Source: Chitinophagaceae bacterium (lineage in GTDB: Bacteria > Bacteroidota > Bacteroidia > Chitinophagales > UBA10324). From it: a stretch of 64,000 bases of DNA. Location: positions 50,499-114,498 of the forward strand of contig CANJII010000007.1 in NCBI GenBank assembly GCA_947474435.1, read 5' to 3'. This document shows, piece by piece, positions 1 to 7,656 of the stretch (its first letter is position 1; the number at the start of each line of letters is the position of its first letter). The position numbers were made by a program, and so were the translations under genes. The notes beneath the pieces are model-generated. The model had not been told where the DNA came from, made no database searches, and worked only from the letters and a program-made list of their open reading frames with translations.

Positions 1-1101
1 AGTTTATTATTCAATGCAAGCAGTAGTTTAAGTTTCTCGGTTCCACGAATTTTATTTCCTGTATTGTATAAAAAAGTTTCGAGGTACTCAGAGCAACACA
101 CCAATATTTCATTCACCACAAGCGCTTTATTTCAAACCGGAATTTATTCGCTCTATAATCAGAACTTCAGCTTTGGTTATGATTTTCGTGAACCGGTAAG
201 CGAATTAAAAAGGCATCAACCCGGCATCTCACTTACTTATACCCGACCGATTATTCAGAGTGATTCTTTCAGAGCTCGATTGAATTCAGATTTTTTATTG
301 AAACAAACTTTTTCTGATCAGTTAATTACGGGATGTAATTACACTTTCACTTATTCAAATCAGGTTACTGAAAAACTTAAAAACTTTTTTGTAATGAGAA
401 CCGGCTTTGAATTAGCTGGAGGAATTCTATGGATATTAAACGATGGAACTAATCTTGTGAAATTCAGTCATGATAGTTTAACCGGCCAGTCGTTGATCTT
501 AAATATTCCATACAGTAATTTTTTGCGGCTTGAATATGATTTTAAATACTATTGGTTATTCAGTAAACAGCGAAATTTTGTAGCTCACTTTTTTACAGGA
601 ATTGGTTTGCCGTTTGCCAATTCATCGGTGCTTCCATACATCAGGCAGTTTTCAGTTGGCGGACCAAATGATATTCGTGCGTGGCGCATTCGTTCGTTGG
701 GTCCGGGTTCGTCTGCTTCCAGCCAGTCAAATGGATTTTATAATCAGACCGGCGATATTAAACTGGAAGGAAATCTGGAATATCGTTTTCACATCATTGG
801 AGTTTTGAAGGGAGCCTTTTTTACTGATGCCGGAAATATATGGATGCTGAAAAAAAATCCGGAGAACGAAGGAGCAAATTTTGATGCCGCCCGTTTTTAT
901 ACGGAGATTGCAATAGGAGCCGGAGCAGGTTTAAGATTGGATTTCAGTTATTTTATTTTTCGGGGTGATATTGCAATGCCACTGCGCAATCCCACGCTGC
1001 CTGAAACCGAACGATGGGTTTTTAATAAAATAGATTTTGCCAATTCGCTTTGGAGAAAAAATAACTTGATACTAAATATTGCAATCGGATATCCTTTTTA
1101 A
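1..1101 (+). CDS. Omp85/TamA-like outer-membrane barrel protein, 3' part
   Basis: The reading frame is open from the first base of the window, so the gene starts upstream and only the C-terminal ~366 residues are present. These are the membrane barrel of an Omp85 (surface antigen D15/BamA/TamA) protein. The best marker is the lid-loop motif GGPNDIRAWRIRSLGPGS, the Bacteroidota version of the VRGF/Y loop 6 motif, followed by alternating strands and a terminal aromatic residue (IGYPF), the usual signal for outer-membrane insertion. The POTRA domains would lie upstream. In Bacteroidota this type is usually a TamA-like or BamA-like assembly factor. Which of the two cannot be decided from the barrel alone. 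Confidence 0.85.
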   Translation, partial: SLLFNASSSLSFSVPRILFPVLYKKVSRYSEQHTNISFTTSALFQTGIYSLYNQNFSFGYDFREPVSELKRHQPGISLTYTRPIIQSDSFRARLNSDFLLKQTFSDQLITGCNYTFTYSNQVTEKLKNFFVMRTGFELAGGILWILNDGTNLVKFSHDSLTGQSLILNIPYSNFLRLEYDFKYYWLFSKQRNFVAHFFTGIGLPFANSSVLPYIRQFSVGGPNDIRAWRIRSLGPGSSASSQSNGFYNQTGDIKLEGNLEYRFHIIGVLKGAFFTDAGNIWMLKKNPENEGANFDAARFYTEIAIGAGAGLRLDFSYFIFRGDIAMPLRNPTLPETERWVFNKIDFANSLWRKNNLILNIAIGYPF

Positions 1102-1202
1102 AATAGCTATTTGCTTTTAGCTATTTACTGAATCAGCAATGGAAAATGAATAGAATTGAAAATCGCTAACACCTAAAAGCTAACAGTTAAACGCTAACTA
1201 AA

Positions 1203-1784
1203 ATGCTCGGACTAAAATTACCAACCGACCCGCGATGGGTAAATCTTGCTGAAAAAAGTTTGGAAGAAGTACTAACCGACCATGCGTACTGCGAACAAAA
1301 AGCATCGAGCACCTGCATCAGTTTAATTCAATCGTATCCGGAGCGTGTTGAGTTGGTGGATGAACTCGCTCCAATTGTTACAGAAGAGTGGGGTCACTTC
1401 CGTCAGGTGTTAGCCGAATTGAAAAAAAGAAATCTGAAATTGGGCAGGCAGCGAAAAGATGAATATGTAAATCAGCTTTTTCTGAATGAACGAAAAAATA
1501 TAGCACCCGAAGAACGAATGCTCGACAAACTTTTAATCAGCGCCTTGATAGAAGCGCGAAGCTGCGAGCGGTTTAAATTATTAAGCGAAGGATTAGAAGA
1601 TGAGTCAATGCGCACCTTTTATCGTGGCTTCATGGAATCGGAAGCAGGGCACTACCGGTTATTTATTTCACTGGCAAAAAAATACTTTCCGGAAGAAAAA
1701 GTAAAAACGCGATGGAATGAATTTTTAGAAATTGAAAAAAATATTATTGAGGGATTGGAAGTGAGAGGAGATCGAATGCATTAG
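1203..1784 (+). CDS. miaE: tRNA-(ms2io6A)-hydroxylase MiaE
   Basis: A 193-residue non-haem diiron monooxygenase that hydroxylates the isopentenyl side chain of ms2i6A37 in tRNAs reading UNN codons. The four-helix-bundle iron ligands can be read directly: E31, E62-x-x-H65 (EEWGH), E117 (IEARS) and E147-x-x-H150 (ESEAGH). Length matches the family. The ATG at 1203 follows a 101-bp gap made of short GCTAAC-type repeats. It is probably transcribed on its own. Confidence 0.93.
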   Translation: MLGLKLPTDPRWVNLAEKSLEEVLTDHAYCEQKASSTCISLIQSYPERVELVDELAPIVTEEWGHFRQVLAELKKRNLKLGRQRKDEYVNQLFLNERKNIAPEERMLDKLLISALIEARSCERFKLLSEGLEDESMRTFYRGFMESEAGHYRLFISLAKKYFPEEKVKTRWNEFLEIEKNIIEGLEVRGDRMH

Positions 1785-1905
1785 GGGTAGTTTGAAGATA
1801 TTGTTTTACTTTTTCTTCCAGATTAGATATTTTTTTTCTCAGGTACTATAATCAATCTTTCTGCAGTTTTTTGTCCTTTAAAATTAAAAAACGATAAATG
1901 CAAGT

Positions 1906-2388
1906 ATGAGAAAAATCTTCTTATTGTCAATCTGTGTTCTTTTTTCTTCAATGATTTATGCACAAACACAGCTGAATAATTTTGATCAAATGATGTCTGC
2001 TTTCAAAACTGGCAAAAGTGTGAAAGCAGTAATTTATTATGGGAAATGCAAGTTATTTTCAGAAGGCATAGAGCAAACAGATACCATAAATGCAATAGGA
2101 GGAATGGAACTTAGTACATATGAATATTTTGATTCAAGCGTATTCAAAGGAAAGGTTCCATCATTTGTTACAAGTTCCCAAACTATATTAATAAGTCATC
2201 CTACTTATGGATATGTATATAATTATGTGAAAATTAAAATCCGCATTGATAATACTGTAGAAATAACTGCAAGGTATTTAAAGCCAAAAATGTTTTCTTC
2301 AAAATTTAAAATAGTTATGGATGAAACATTCAAAGGAAGAATAAATGACGGATCGAATGATGGAGGCGTTATGTTTTTTGCGGAATAA
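1906..2388 (+). CDS. Secreted VirK-like protein
   Basis: A 160-residue protein with a clear Sec signal peptide (charged MRK, a hydrophobic stretch, cleavage near MIYAQ). The mature part opens with a short helix and then a motif resembling the VirK family (F..MMSAFKTGKSVKAVIYYGKCKL, in which 'GK.V.AV..Y.KC' is typical). A beta-rich remainder ends without a sorting tail. VirK proteins are small periplasmic proteins of unclear biochemical role. The family assignment rests on this one motif, so a generic secreted protein is the alternative. It stands alone between miaE and the convergent pirin group. Confidence 0.6.
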   Translation: MRKIFLLSICVLFSSMIYAQTQLNNFDQMMSAFKTGKSVKAVIYYGKCKLFSEGIEQTDTINAIGGMELSTYEYFDSSVFKGKVPSFVTSSQTILISHPTYGYVYNYVKIKIRIDNTVEITARYLKPKMFSSKFKIVMDETFKGRINDGSNDGGVMFFAE

Positions 2389-2428
2389 TGAGTTAATTAT
2401 TTTGCTGATTTTTAGAATGCAAACCAAA

Positions 2429-2791
2429 TTAATGTTTTATAAAATAGTTTATTTTACTCCTTATATCCTTTAGAATTTCTGCATTTGCATACGGATATTG
2501 ATAACCTGGTTCTGTAGTAACTACCCCGGGAAAATGTTCCTTCAAATAATTTCTAATTCTGATTCTTTGTTCTTCAGAATATCTACCGCCTATTAAAATC
2601 AAATCTACTTTTTTTAATGTGGTCAATCTTTGCAATCCTTCTTCTTCACTAAAACTACCTATTGCTGTAACAGTTTTAAGGTTATTCTTTATCAATAAAA
2701 CTACTTCATTCATTCTTTCCGGATTTCCTCCAAACAAAACGATTACAGGTGCGGTTTCTTCTAGAAAAATGTATTCTCTGATTAGCGTCAT
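2429..2791 (-). CDS. Small receiver-fold-like hypothetical protein
   Basis: A 120-residue soluble protein I do not recognise. Alternating hydrophobic strands (VIVLFGG, KVDLILIGGRYS, VVTTEP) and helices look like a small Rossmann/receiver-type alpha-beta fold. No phosphoacceptor aspartate sits in the usual 'D' position after strand 3 (LILIGG instead), so it is not a working response regulator. Its start codon overlaps the stop of the upstream pirin gene by 4 bp (ATGA), so the two are almost certainly co-transcribed and translationally coupled. A function related to the pirin is an inference from that coupling only. Confidence 0.6.
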   Translation of the reverse strand: MTLIREYIFLEETAPVIVLFGGNPERMNEVVLLIKNNLKTVTAIGSFSEEEGLQRLTTLKKVDLILIGGRYSEEQRIRIRNYLKEHFPGVVTTEPGYQYPYANAEILKDIRSKINYFIKH

Positions 2792-3498
2792 AAAGTTTTT
2801 ATTCCTCTGTGCATTGGAACTTCTACAAAAATTAATTCGGCATCTGCAAGTGACTTGATTGAAAAATTTTCAGTTTCATAAATTCCTATTGCATCTCCTG
2901 CTTCAAGTTTCACATTGGCAATTTCAATAGAACCTGTTGCGCAATGAACATAAACTCCATTGTCCTTTAAATTCATTTTATAGCTAATTGAATTTCCTTC
3001 CTCCAGTTTTGAAACGCTAAAGAATGCATCCTGATTTATTAAAGCTGTTTCATTTCTGCCATCAGGTGAAAGTGTAAGTAGAACTTTGTTGAGTTTGTCT
3101 TTCGCTTGATAACTAAATTTTCCATGTTGTGGTTGTACACTTTCCTTTTTAGGATAAACCCAAATTTGAAAACTGTGAAATGATTCCGTCTTTGAAGCAT
3201 TGAATTCACTGTGCATAATGCCTGTTCCGGCACTCATGGTCTGTACACAATTTTCATTAATAATACCTTCGCTGCCGGTATTATCTTTATGAGCTTGTGA
3301 ACCTGAAATAACGATGGTACTTATCTCCATATTTTGATGCGGATGCATTCCAAAACCTTGTCCGGGTTCAACTACATCATCAGCAAAACCGCATAACTCT
3401 CCAAAGTTGGTTTGATAAGGGACAAAAGCGTATGCACTTTTTTTCCAGGTATCATGCTTGTGAATTCTGCCGGTATTATTTCTTAAAACAAATTTCAT
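2788..3498 (-). CDS. Pirin-family bicupin protein
   Basis: A 236-residue pirin/YhaK-type bicupin. The N-terminal cupin carries the family's metal ligands: H52 and H54 in GMHPHQNME, and H96 and E98 in GIMHSEF. The C-terminal cupin is less conserved, as usual. Pirins bind iron and some oxidise quercetin or act as redox sensors; the substrate here is unknown. The gene overlaps the next downstream gene by 4 bp. A DUF6069-like membrane protein and a MarR regulator lie immediately upstream on the same strand. An ACGCAA motif resembling the one in the MarR promoter occurs ahead of it near 3516. Confidence 0.9.
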   Translation of the reverse strand: MKFVLRNNTGRIHKHDTWKKSAYAFVPYQTNFGELCGFADDVVEPGQGFGMHPHQNMEISTIVISGSQAHKDNTGSEGIINENCVQTMSAGTGIMHSEFNASKTESFHSFQIWVYPKKESVQPQHGKFSYQAKDKLNKVLLTLSPDGRNETALINQDAFFSVSKLEEGNSISYKMNLKDNGVYVHCATGSIEIANVKLEAGDAIGIYETENFSIKSLADAELIFVEVPMHRGIKTL

Positions 3499-3529
3499 TT
3501 ATAGAATTATAAAGACGCAATATTTGAAA

Positions 3530-3943
3530 TCAGGCATTACTTTTTTTACTTCTGTTAATGAAATACAATAGTACAAGTGGTACTACAAAGTGCATTGGGG
3601 CAAGAGATAAGGAGTAATGCATCGTTGCATTCGGAATTGCTGTAAATGGTGCTGCAGAAGAAAACAACATTAGAATAATTGTAACAATGCTGAATATTCT
3701 AAATCCATTTTTTGTGTATTTCTCTAATAGGAAAAATACAAGTGAAGCAATAAATGTGGGAACAATGCTTGCCATAATAACAGGAACTATTGTCAATGGC
3801 TGATTTGGTTGAATAAAAATATCATCAGTTATCCAGCCCATTGATTTAAAAATAAAGAACAGAATGGAATTGATAATTACTGAAACTGCAGCTGCCGAAA
3901 GACCAGCTATCATTACTTGTTTGAAGTTTAGCTTGTTTGTCAT
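3530..3943 (-). CDS. DUF6069-type four-helix membrane protein
   Basis: A 137-residue integral membrane protein with four predicted membrane segments: about residues 9-31 (MIAGLSAAAVSVIINSILFF), 50-72, 80-100 and 112-131. A short basic tail (NRSKKSNA) follows. The segment pattern and the proline/asparagine-containing loop after helix 1 fit the DUF6069 family, which has no known activity. It lies between the pirin gene (31 bp downstream) and the marR gene. Its upstream region carries an ACGCAAC-containing motif shared with the marR promoter, which suggests MarR control. Confidence 0.6.
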   Translation of the reverse strand: MTNKLNFKQVMIAGLSAAAVSVIINSILFFIFKSMGWITDDIFIQPNQPLTIVPVIMASIVPTFIASLVFFLLEKYTKNGFRIFSIVTIILMLFSSAAPFTAIPNATMHYSLSLAPMHFVVPLVLLYFINRSKKSNA

Positions 3944-4001
3944 TTTTTGATTTGATTGTAAAGTGTGATTTAATTTATGATTAATGTTGATTGTTTAATG
4001 A

Positions 4002-4016
4002 TTGATTACGCAACTA
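4002..4016 (-). promoter_or_regulatory. Candidate MarR operator ahead of the DUF6069 gene
   Basis: TTGATTACGCAACTA lies about 60 bp upstream of the DUF6069 start. Its ATTnATTACGCAAC core matches the GTTAAATACGCAAC core in the marR promoter at 11 of 14 positions. Because of this similarity and the gene order, I infer a shared operator; there is no experimental support. Confidence 0.35.
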
Positions 4017-4031
4017 TTGGAACAAAAAATT

Positions 4032-4472
4032 TTAACTTAAGTTCTCAATAGTCTTATTCAGCACTTTCATACAAACTTCCAGGTCGCTTTTGCTGATGCC
4101 TTTTAGCGCATCATCTATGGCTGCCTGACCGCATGCCATTGCATCTTTTTCAATAGCTTTTCCTTTTTTGGTAAGTTGAATTTTAAATATTCTCCGGTCG
4201 CTTTCATGGTCCGTTCTTTCTACAATGCCTTCTCTTTCTAAAATGTCAATGATGCGCGTAACATTTGCCCTGTCGCGAAGCGAACCTGCCGCTAATTCTT
4301 GCTGTGAACAACCGTTATGTTGCCACAAATGTGTAAGTACCCTAAACTGGTCAGGAGTAATGGGAAGGTTCTTCTCCTTCATATGCTTTGCAAGTTGCCG
4401 AAAAACATAGGTATAAGCGACTCCTAAAATTCGCCCATAAGATTTGTCAACTTGTACTTCGTTCATTTGCAA
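4032..4472 (-). CDS. MarR-family transcriptional regulator
   Basis: A 146-residue winged-helix repressor of the MarR family. The sequence shows the N-terminal dimer helix, the recognition region (LTHLWQHNGCSQQELAAGSLRDRANVTRIIDILEREGIV) and the wing (ERTDHESDRRIFKIQLTKKG) with the family's D-x-R-D/S-x-R signature. A cysteine (C55, in NGCSQQ) sits in a DNA-binding-domain position used for thiol sensing in some OhrR-type members, but this is speculative here. It is divergent from the SOUL gene and upstream of the DUF6069 and pirin genes, its likely targets. A consensus promoter and an inverted repeat overlap its leader, which suggests autoregulation. Confidence 0.9.
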   Translation of the reverse strand: MQMNEVQVDKSYGRILGVAYTYVFRQLAKHMKEKNLPITPDQFRVLTHLWQHNGCSQQELAAGSLRDRANVTRIIDILEREGIVERTDHESDRRIFKIQLTKKGKAIEKDAMACGQAAIDDALKGISKSDLEVCMKVLNKTIENLS

Positions 4473-4490
4473 TTGTTAAATACGCAACAA
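4473..4490 (-). promoter_or_regulatory. Inverted repeat TTGTT-N8-AACAA, candidate MarR operator
   Basis: A perfect 5-bp inverted repeat (TTGTT at 4473-4477, AACAA at 4486-4490) abuts the marR start codon and overlaps the downstream edge of the -7 element at 4488-4495. A repressor bound here would block marR transcription, the common autoregulatory layout for MarR genes. Confidence 0.4.
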
Positions 4491-4517
4491 ATGTAAATCA
4501 ATTTTTAATTTTGCAAA
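4488..4517 (-). promoter_or_regulatory. Bacteroidota sigma-ABfr promoter of marR
   Basis: On the minus strand, TTTG (4517-4514) and TACATTTG (4495-4488) are separated by 18 bp. Both match the Bacteroidota -33 (TTTG) and -7 (TAnnTTTG) consensus without mismatch. The predicted transcript starts only a few bases before the marR ATG. Confidence 0.65.
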
Positions 4518-4550
4518 ATTCTTTTTTCTTTAAGAAAGAGCTTTGTGGTA

Positions 4551-4581
4551 TTTGAAATAAATGCTGATAAATAAAACTTTG
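4551..4581 (+). promoter_or_regulatory. Probable promoter of the SOUL gene
   Basis: TTTG (4551-4554) and AAACTTTG (4574-4581) are 19 bp apart, one mismatch from the Bacteroidota -33/-7 consensus, about 64 bp ahead of the SOUL ATG. Confidence 0.45.
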
Positions 4582-4644
4582 TTCCTTAATGAAAAATAGA
4601 ATGAACTTATCATTCGTCTTGATGATTAAATGAGATAATTAACC

Positions 4645-5241
4645 ATGAAAAAAATGAACATCGTTTACGGCGTTGCAGGAATGATAGTCATGTTGCTGAT
4701 TTTTTCTCAATTGTTTGCTATGAAAGAAACCAATAAAATTGAAATGTATCCTTATACAGTTGTTAAGGACTATGGCACTTTTGAAATACGCAAGTATGAA
4801 CCAGCTAATTTTACAAGTGTTACACTTTCAGGAAAGACTTATAGTGAAACTGCCAATCGCGGATTTAGAACCTTGGCCGGATATATTTTCGGAGGTAATG
4901 CAACGAATGAAAAAATACCCATGACTTCGCCTGTTACCATGAATATGGGCGACTCAGTAACCATGCGGTTTTTGTTACCTGCGGATAAAAAAATTGATTC
5001 ATTGCCTAAGCCAAATGCTTCAAATATTCAATTTACGACCGAGCCTTCAAAAACAATGGCGGCAATTCGGTTCGGAGGTTGGGCTAGCGATAAAAAAATA
5101 TCAACAAATACGCAAAAGCTAACTGAACTTTTAAAACAGAATGGAATCACCTCCATCGGAAAATTTTCCTATTTTGGTTACAATCCTCCTTTTATGATTT
5201 TCAATAGGAGAAACGAAGTGGTTGTGGAGGTAATTTATTGA
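4645..5241 (+). CDS. SOUL-family haem-binding protein
   Basis: A 198-residue protein of the SOUL/HBP family. An N-terminal hydrophobic segment (about residues 5-24) acts as a signal anchor. Next comes the family's opening (YPYTVVKDYGTFEIRKYEP) and core motifs (TANRGFRTLAGYIFGGNA, then KIPMTSPVTM). The C-terminal FSYFGYNPPFMIFNRRNEVVVEV is also typical. Family members bind tetrapyrroles; a role in haem handling is inferred. The gene is divergent from marR and convergent with the persulfide dioxygenase gene. Confidence 0.9.
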   Translation: MKKMNIVYGVAGMIVMLLIFSQLFAMKETNKIEMYPYTVVKDYGTFEIRKYEPANFTSVTLSGKTYSETANRGFRTLAGYIFGGNATNEKIPMTSPVTMNMGDSVTMRFLLPADKKIDSLPKPNASNIQFTTEPSKTMAAIRFGGWASDKKISTNTQKLTELLKQNGITSIGKFSYFGYNPPFMIFNRRNEVVVEVIY

Positions 5242-5257
5242 AACTGCAACCTATCCA

Positions 5258-6649
5258 TTAACTAACCAGCATTGCTGTCTCAATGTGCAATCCTGTTTCT
5301 TTAATTTTATTAAAGCCACCACTTACATTAATTATTCTGCTGAATCCATGTTTCTTAAGAATGGAAGCTGCAATCATTGAGCGGTATCCTCCGGCACAAT
5401 GAACCAGAAATTCTGCTTCATCATTCAACTCGCTTAATCTGTTTTCCAAATCGCGCAACGGAATGTTGTTGGCTTCATGCAAATGACCGGAGTTAAATTC
5501 AGCAACACGGCGAACATCTAAAACAACTCCGCGCCCTTCCTTGTATTGATGCGCAAATTCTTCAGCGCTAATTGATTCAATTTTTTCAATTGGCTCGCCG
5601 GCATATTCCCAACTTTTAATTCCACCAGTTAAAAATCCTGCTACATTTTCCATTCCCACTCTTGCCAAACGAAGTATTGCTTCCTTCTCACGATCTTCAT
5701 CAGAAACAATTATTATCCGCTGATTGATGTCAATTAAAGTTCCGGCCCACACCGCAAACGAATCGTCCATGCCGATGTTGATTGAATTTTTTATAAATCC
5801 TTTTTCAAAATCATCAGCCTTTCTCGCATCAATTATCAATGCGCCATTTGCAATTTCGTTTTTCACTTCATCAACTTTCAATGCGTGTCCATTTCGTTTC
5901 ATTACATCATCAATGTTTTCATAACCACTTCGGTTGATGATTGCATTCTTCACAAAATATTTTGGTGCAGGAATCTGGTCTGCTAATATCACTTTCATAA
6001 ACTCTTCGCGGCTCATTGGTTGTAACGCATAATTGGTCAGCTTTTCTTTTCCAATTGTGCTCTCGGTTTCTTTTCCAATGCTCTTGCCGCACATTGAACC
6101 TGGACCATGACCGGGATAAACAATCACATGATCAGGCAATGGCTTAATTTTATTATTGAGTGTATCGTATAAAGTATTGGATTGTTCTTCTTTCGAAATT
6201 ATCACTCCATCTAACAAATCAGGACGACCAACATCACCAACAAAAAGTGCATCACCTGTAAAAATGCTGTTCTCGTTTCCATTAACATCAAGCACTAAGT
6301 AACTTGTACTTTCAGGTGTATGGCCGGGAGTGTGAATTGCTTGTATAGAAATTTTTCCTAAAGGAAAAACTTCTCCATCAGCAGCATTATAGATTTCGAA
6401 TTTCGCCTGTGCACCGGGGCCGAAAATTATTTTAGCTCCGGTTTTTTTCGCTAAATCAATATGACCACTTACAAAGTCAGCATGAAAATGCGTTTCGAAA
6501 ATGTACTTGATTTTTGCACCTCGCTCTTCAGCAAGTTGAATGTATGGTTCGGTTTCACGAATGGGGTCAACCACTGCGGCTTCACCATTTGATTCAATGT
6601 AGTATGCAGCCTTAGCAAGGCAATTGGTATAAAGTTGTTTGATGAACAT
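5258..6649 (-). CDS. Persulfide dioxygenase-like MBL-fold protein with two rhodanese domains
   Basis: The ATG at 6649 (MFIKQLY) is preferred over an in-frame start 66 bp upstream, giving 463 residues. The N-terminal metallo-beta-lactamase domain has the iron-binding H54-x-H56-x-D58 ... H63 motif (THFHADFVSGH), then HTPGHT, FTGDALFVGDVGRPD and YPGHG, all typical of ETHE1/Blh-type persulfide dioxygenases. Two rhodanese domains follow. The first has no active-site cysteine (IIIVSDEDREKE in the loop), while the second has one (HCAGGYRS). Such fusions oxidise glutathione persulfide or related persulfides to sulfite with the rhodanese passing sulfane sulfur. It is the last gene of the sulfur island but has its own FNR-like promoter. 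Confidence 0.9.
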   Translation of the reverse strand: MFIKQLYTNCLAKAAYYIESNGEAAVVDPIRETEPYIQLAEERGAKIKYIFETHFHADFVSGHIDLAKKTGAKIIFGPGAQAKFEIYNAADGEVFPLGKISIQAIHTPGHTPESTSYLVLDVNGNENSIFTGDALFVGDVGRPDLLDGVIISKEEQSNTLYDTLNNKIKPLPDHVIVYPGHGPGSMCGKSIGKETESTIGKEKLTNYALQPMSREEFMKVILADQIPAPKYFVKNAIINRSGYENIDDVMKRNGHALKVDEVKNEIANGALIIDARKADDFEKGFIKNSINIGMDDSFAVWAGTLIDINQRIIIVSDEDREKEAILRLARVGMENVAGFLTGGIKSWEYAGEPIEKIESISAEEFAHQYKEGRGVVLDVRRVAEFNSGHLHEANNIPLRDLENRLSELNDEAEFLVHCAGGYRSMIAASILKKHGFSRIINVSGGFNKIKETGLHIETAMLVS

Positions 6650-6699
6650 GGGAACTATTTTTTTTTGAATAAAAATTACTGTGGAAGAATCAGCAGACA

Positions 6700-6743
6700 C
6701 AAATATTTTAATCAATCAGCTCTAATCATGTGATAAAAATCAT
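6700..6743 (-). promoter_or_regulatory. FNR/Crp-type promoter of the persulfide dioxygenase gene
   Basis: The palindrome GTGATAAAAATCAT (6730-6743, TGAT-N4-ATCA core) is centred 29.5 bp upstream, on the minus strand, of AATATTTG (6707-6700). The latter is one mismatch from the TAnnTTTG -7 element. The same spacing recurs at four other promoters in this window. The transcript would begin about 50 bp before the ATG at 6649. Confidence 0.6.
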
Positions 6744-7054
6744 TTCGAAAATTTCCTGAGATTCATCCAGCTTCCGCCATTGTGTACTTCTTTAAACCCT
6801 TCTGATTTTAAAATACTTTTTGCCGAACCACTTCTCATTCCGGAAGCGCAACAAGTAATTACCGGTTTGTCTTTTTTCAGTTTCGATAAATTGCTTTGCA
6901 AATTATTCAACGGAATGTTCAATGAACCTTTCACATGGCCACCTGCATATTCCGCTTTAGTGCGAACATCTAAAATCACTGCTCCTTCATTCATCAGTTT
7001 TTCGAAATCTGCTTTGGGGCCGAAGCCCAATAAGTTTTTTATTGTTGCGATCAT
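6740..7054 (-). CDS. Single-domain rhodanese sulfurtransferase
   Basis: A 104-residue stand-alone rhodanese. It shows the CDC25-like start (EGAVILDVRTKAEYAGGHVKGSLNIPL) and active-site loop CCASGMRS with a catalytic cysteine. It probably accepts sulfane sulfur as an enzyme persulfide and passes it on. Its start overlaps the stop of the second rhodanese gene by 4 bp, so the pair is translationally coupled. It is about 45% similar by eye to that neighbour, which points to a local duplication. Confidence 0.92.
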   Translation of the reverse strand: MIATIKNLLGFGPKADFEKLMNEGAVILDVRTKAEYAGGHVKGSLNIPLNNLQSNLSKLKKDKPVITCCASGMRSGSAKSILKSEGFKEVHNGGSWMNLRKFSK

Positions 7055-7344
7055 GCTCGGTTGTTATTTGTTTGATTTAAAAATTCATATTCCACATCCA
7101 TCCACGAACCACCGTTGTGAATTTCAGTAAATCCGTTTTGAAGTAAGTAACGATGCGCTTGTCCGCTTCTGTTTCCGGAAGCACAACATAAAATTATTTT
7201 TCCGGGAATGTTTTTCAGTTCATCCATTCTGTCAGCAAGTTCATCTAGTGGAATGTTGATGGAACCATTCACATGTCCCATTGAAAATTCACCGGGCGTT
7301 CGCACATCCACAACAAACAAATTATTAATTGACTTTACATCCAT
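7051..7344 (-). CDS. Single-domain rhodanese sulfurtransferase
   Basis: A 97-residue rhodanese with the motif VVDVRTPGEFSMGHVNGSINIPLDEL and active-site loop LCCASGNRSG. It shares the 'NGGSWM' C-terminal motif with its downstream neighbour, evidence of tandem duplication. Gene order on the minus strand is Crp regulator, DUF2892, this gene, second rhodanese, persulfide dioxygenase. Joint expression in sulfide/persulfide handling is inferred from that order. Confidence 0.92.
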   Translation of the reverse strand: MDVKSINNLFVVDVRTPGEFSMGHVNGSINIPLDELADRMDELKNIPGKIILCCASGNRSGQAHRYLLQNGFTEIHNGGSWMDVEYEFLNQTNNNRA

Positions 7345-7372
7345 TTTTTTATTCAGATTTTTAATTGAGAAA

Positions 7373-7594
7373 TTACGAAGATTGCTTTTGATCAGTTTTC
7401 TTTTTTGTATTTAAACCGAATGGTAAGTACAACGGGCAAAAACTTATAAAACTTGTAAGTATAAAAATTCCTGCAAGAATTAAAAGAATGATTGCGGTGG
7501 TTCCTGTAATTTGATTAGTGGCATAAAGAATTGCAATTGTGACTGCAACCAGTAATCTGAAGATGCGGTCAACTGTTCCCATGTTTGTTTTCAT
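7373..7594 (-). CDS. DUF2892 (YgaP-like) membrane protein
   Basis: The ATG at 7594 (MKTNMGTVDRIFR) is chosen over an in-frame start 60 bp upstream, because the family begins with exactly this N-GxxDR-xxR motif. The 73-residue product has two membrane segments (about 14-33 and 37-53), ending in CPLYLPFGLNT; the FCPLY/PFG motif is characteristic. In E. coli YgaP this segment is fused to a rhodanese; here the rhodaneses are separate neighbouring genes. A role in sulfur-compound transport or membrane anchoring is inferred. Confidence 0.85.
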   Translation of the reverse strand: MKTNMGTVDRIFRLLVAVTIAILYATNQITGTTAIILLILAGIFILTSFISFCPLYLPFGLNTKKKTDQKQSS

Positions 7595-7656
7595 GATGAT
7601 TGATTTTTTTGTAATGCAAATTACAATCAGTGAAAAAGAACAGTTGGCAACCAATG

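Noticed and set aside
1102..1202. Regulatory RNA in the gap before miaE
   Set aside because: The GCTAAC/AGCTAA repeats are short and form only an 8-bp imperfect hairpin; nothing supports a structured RNA.
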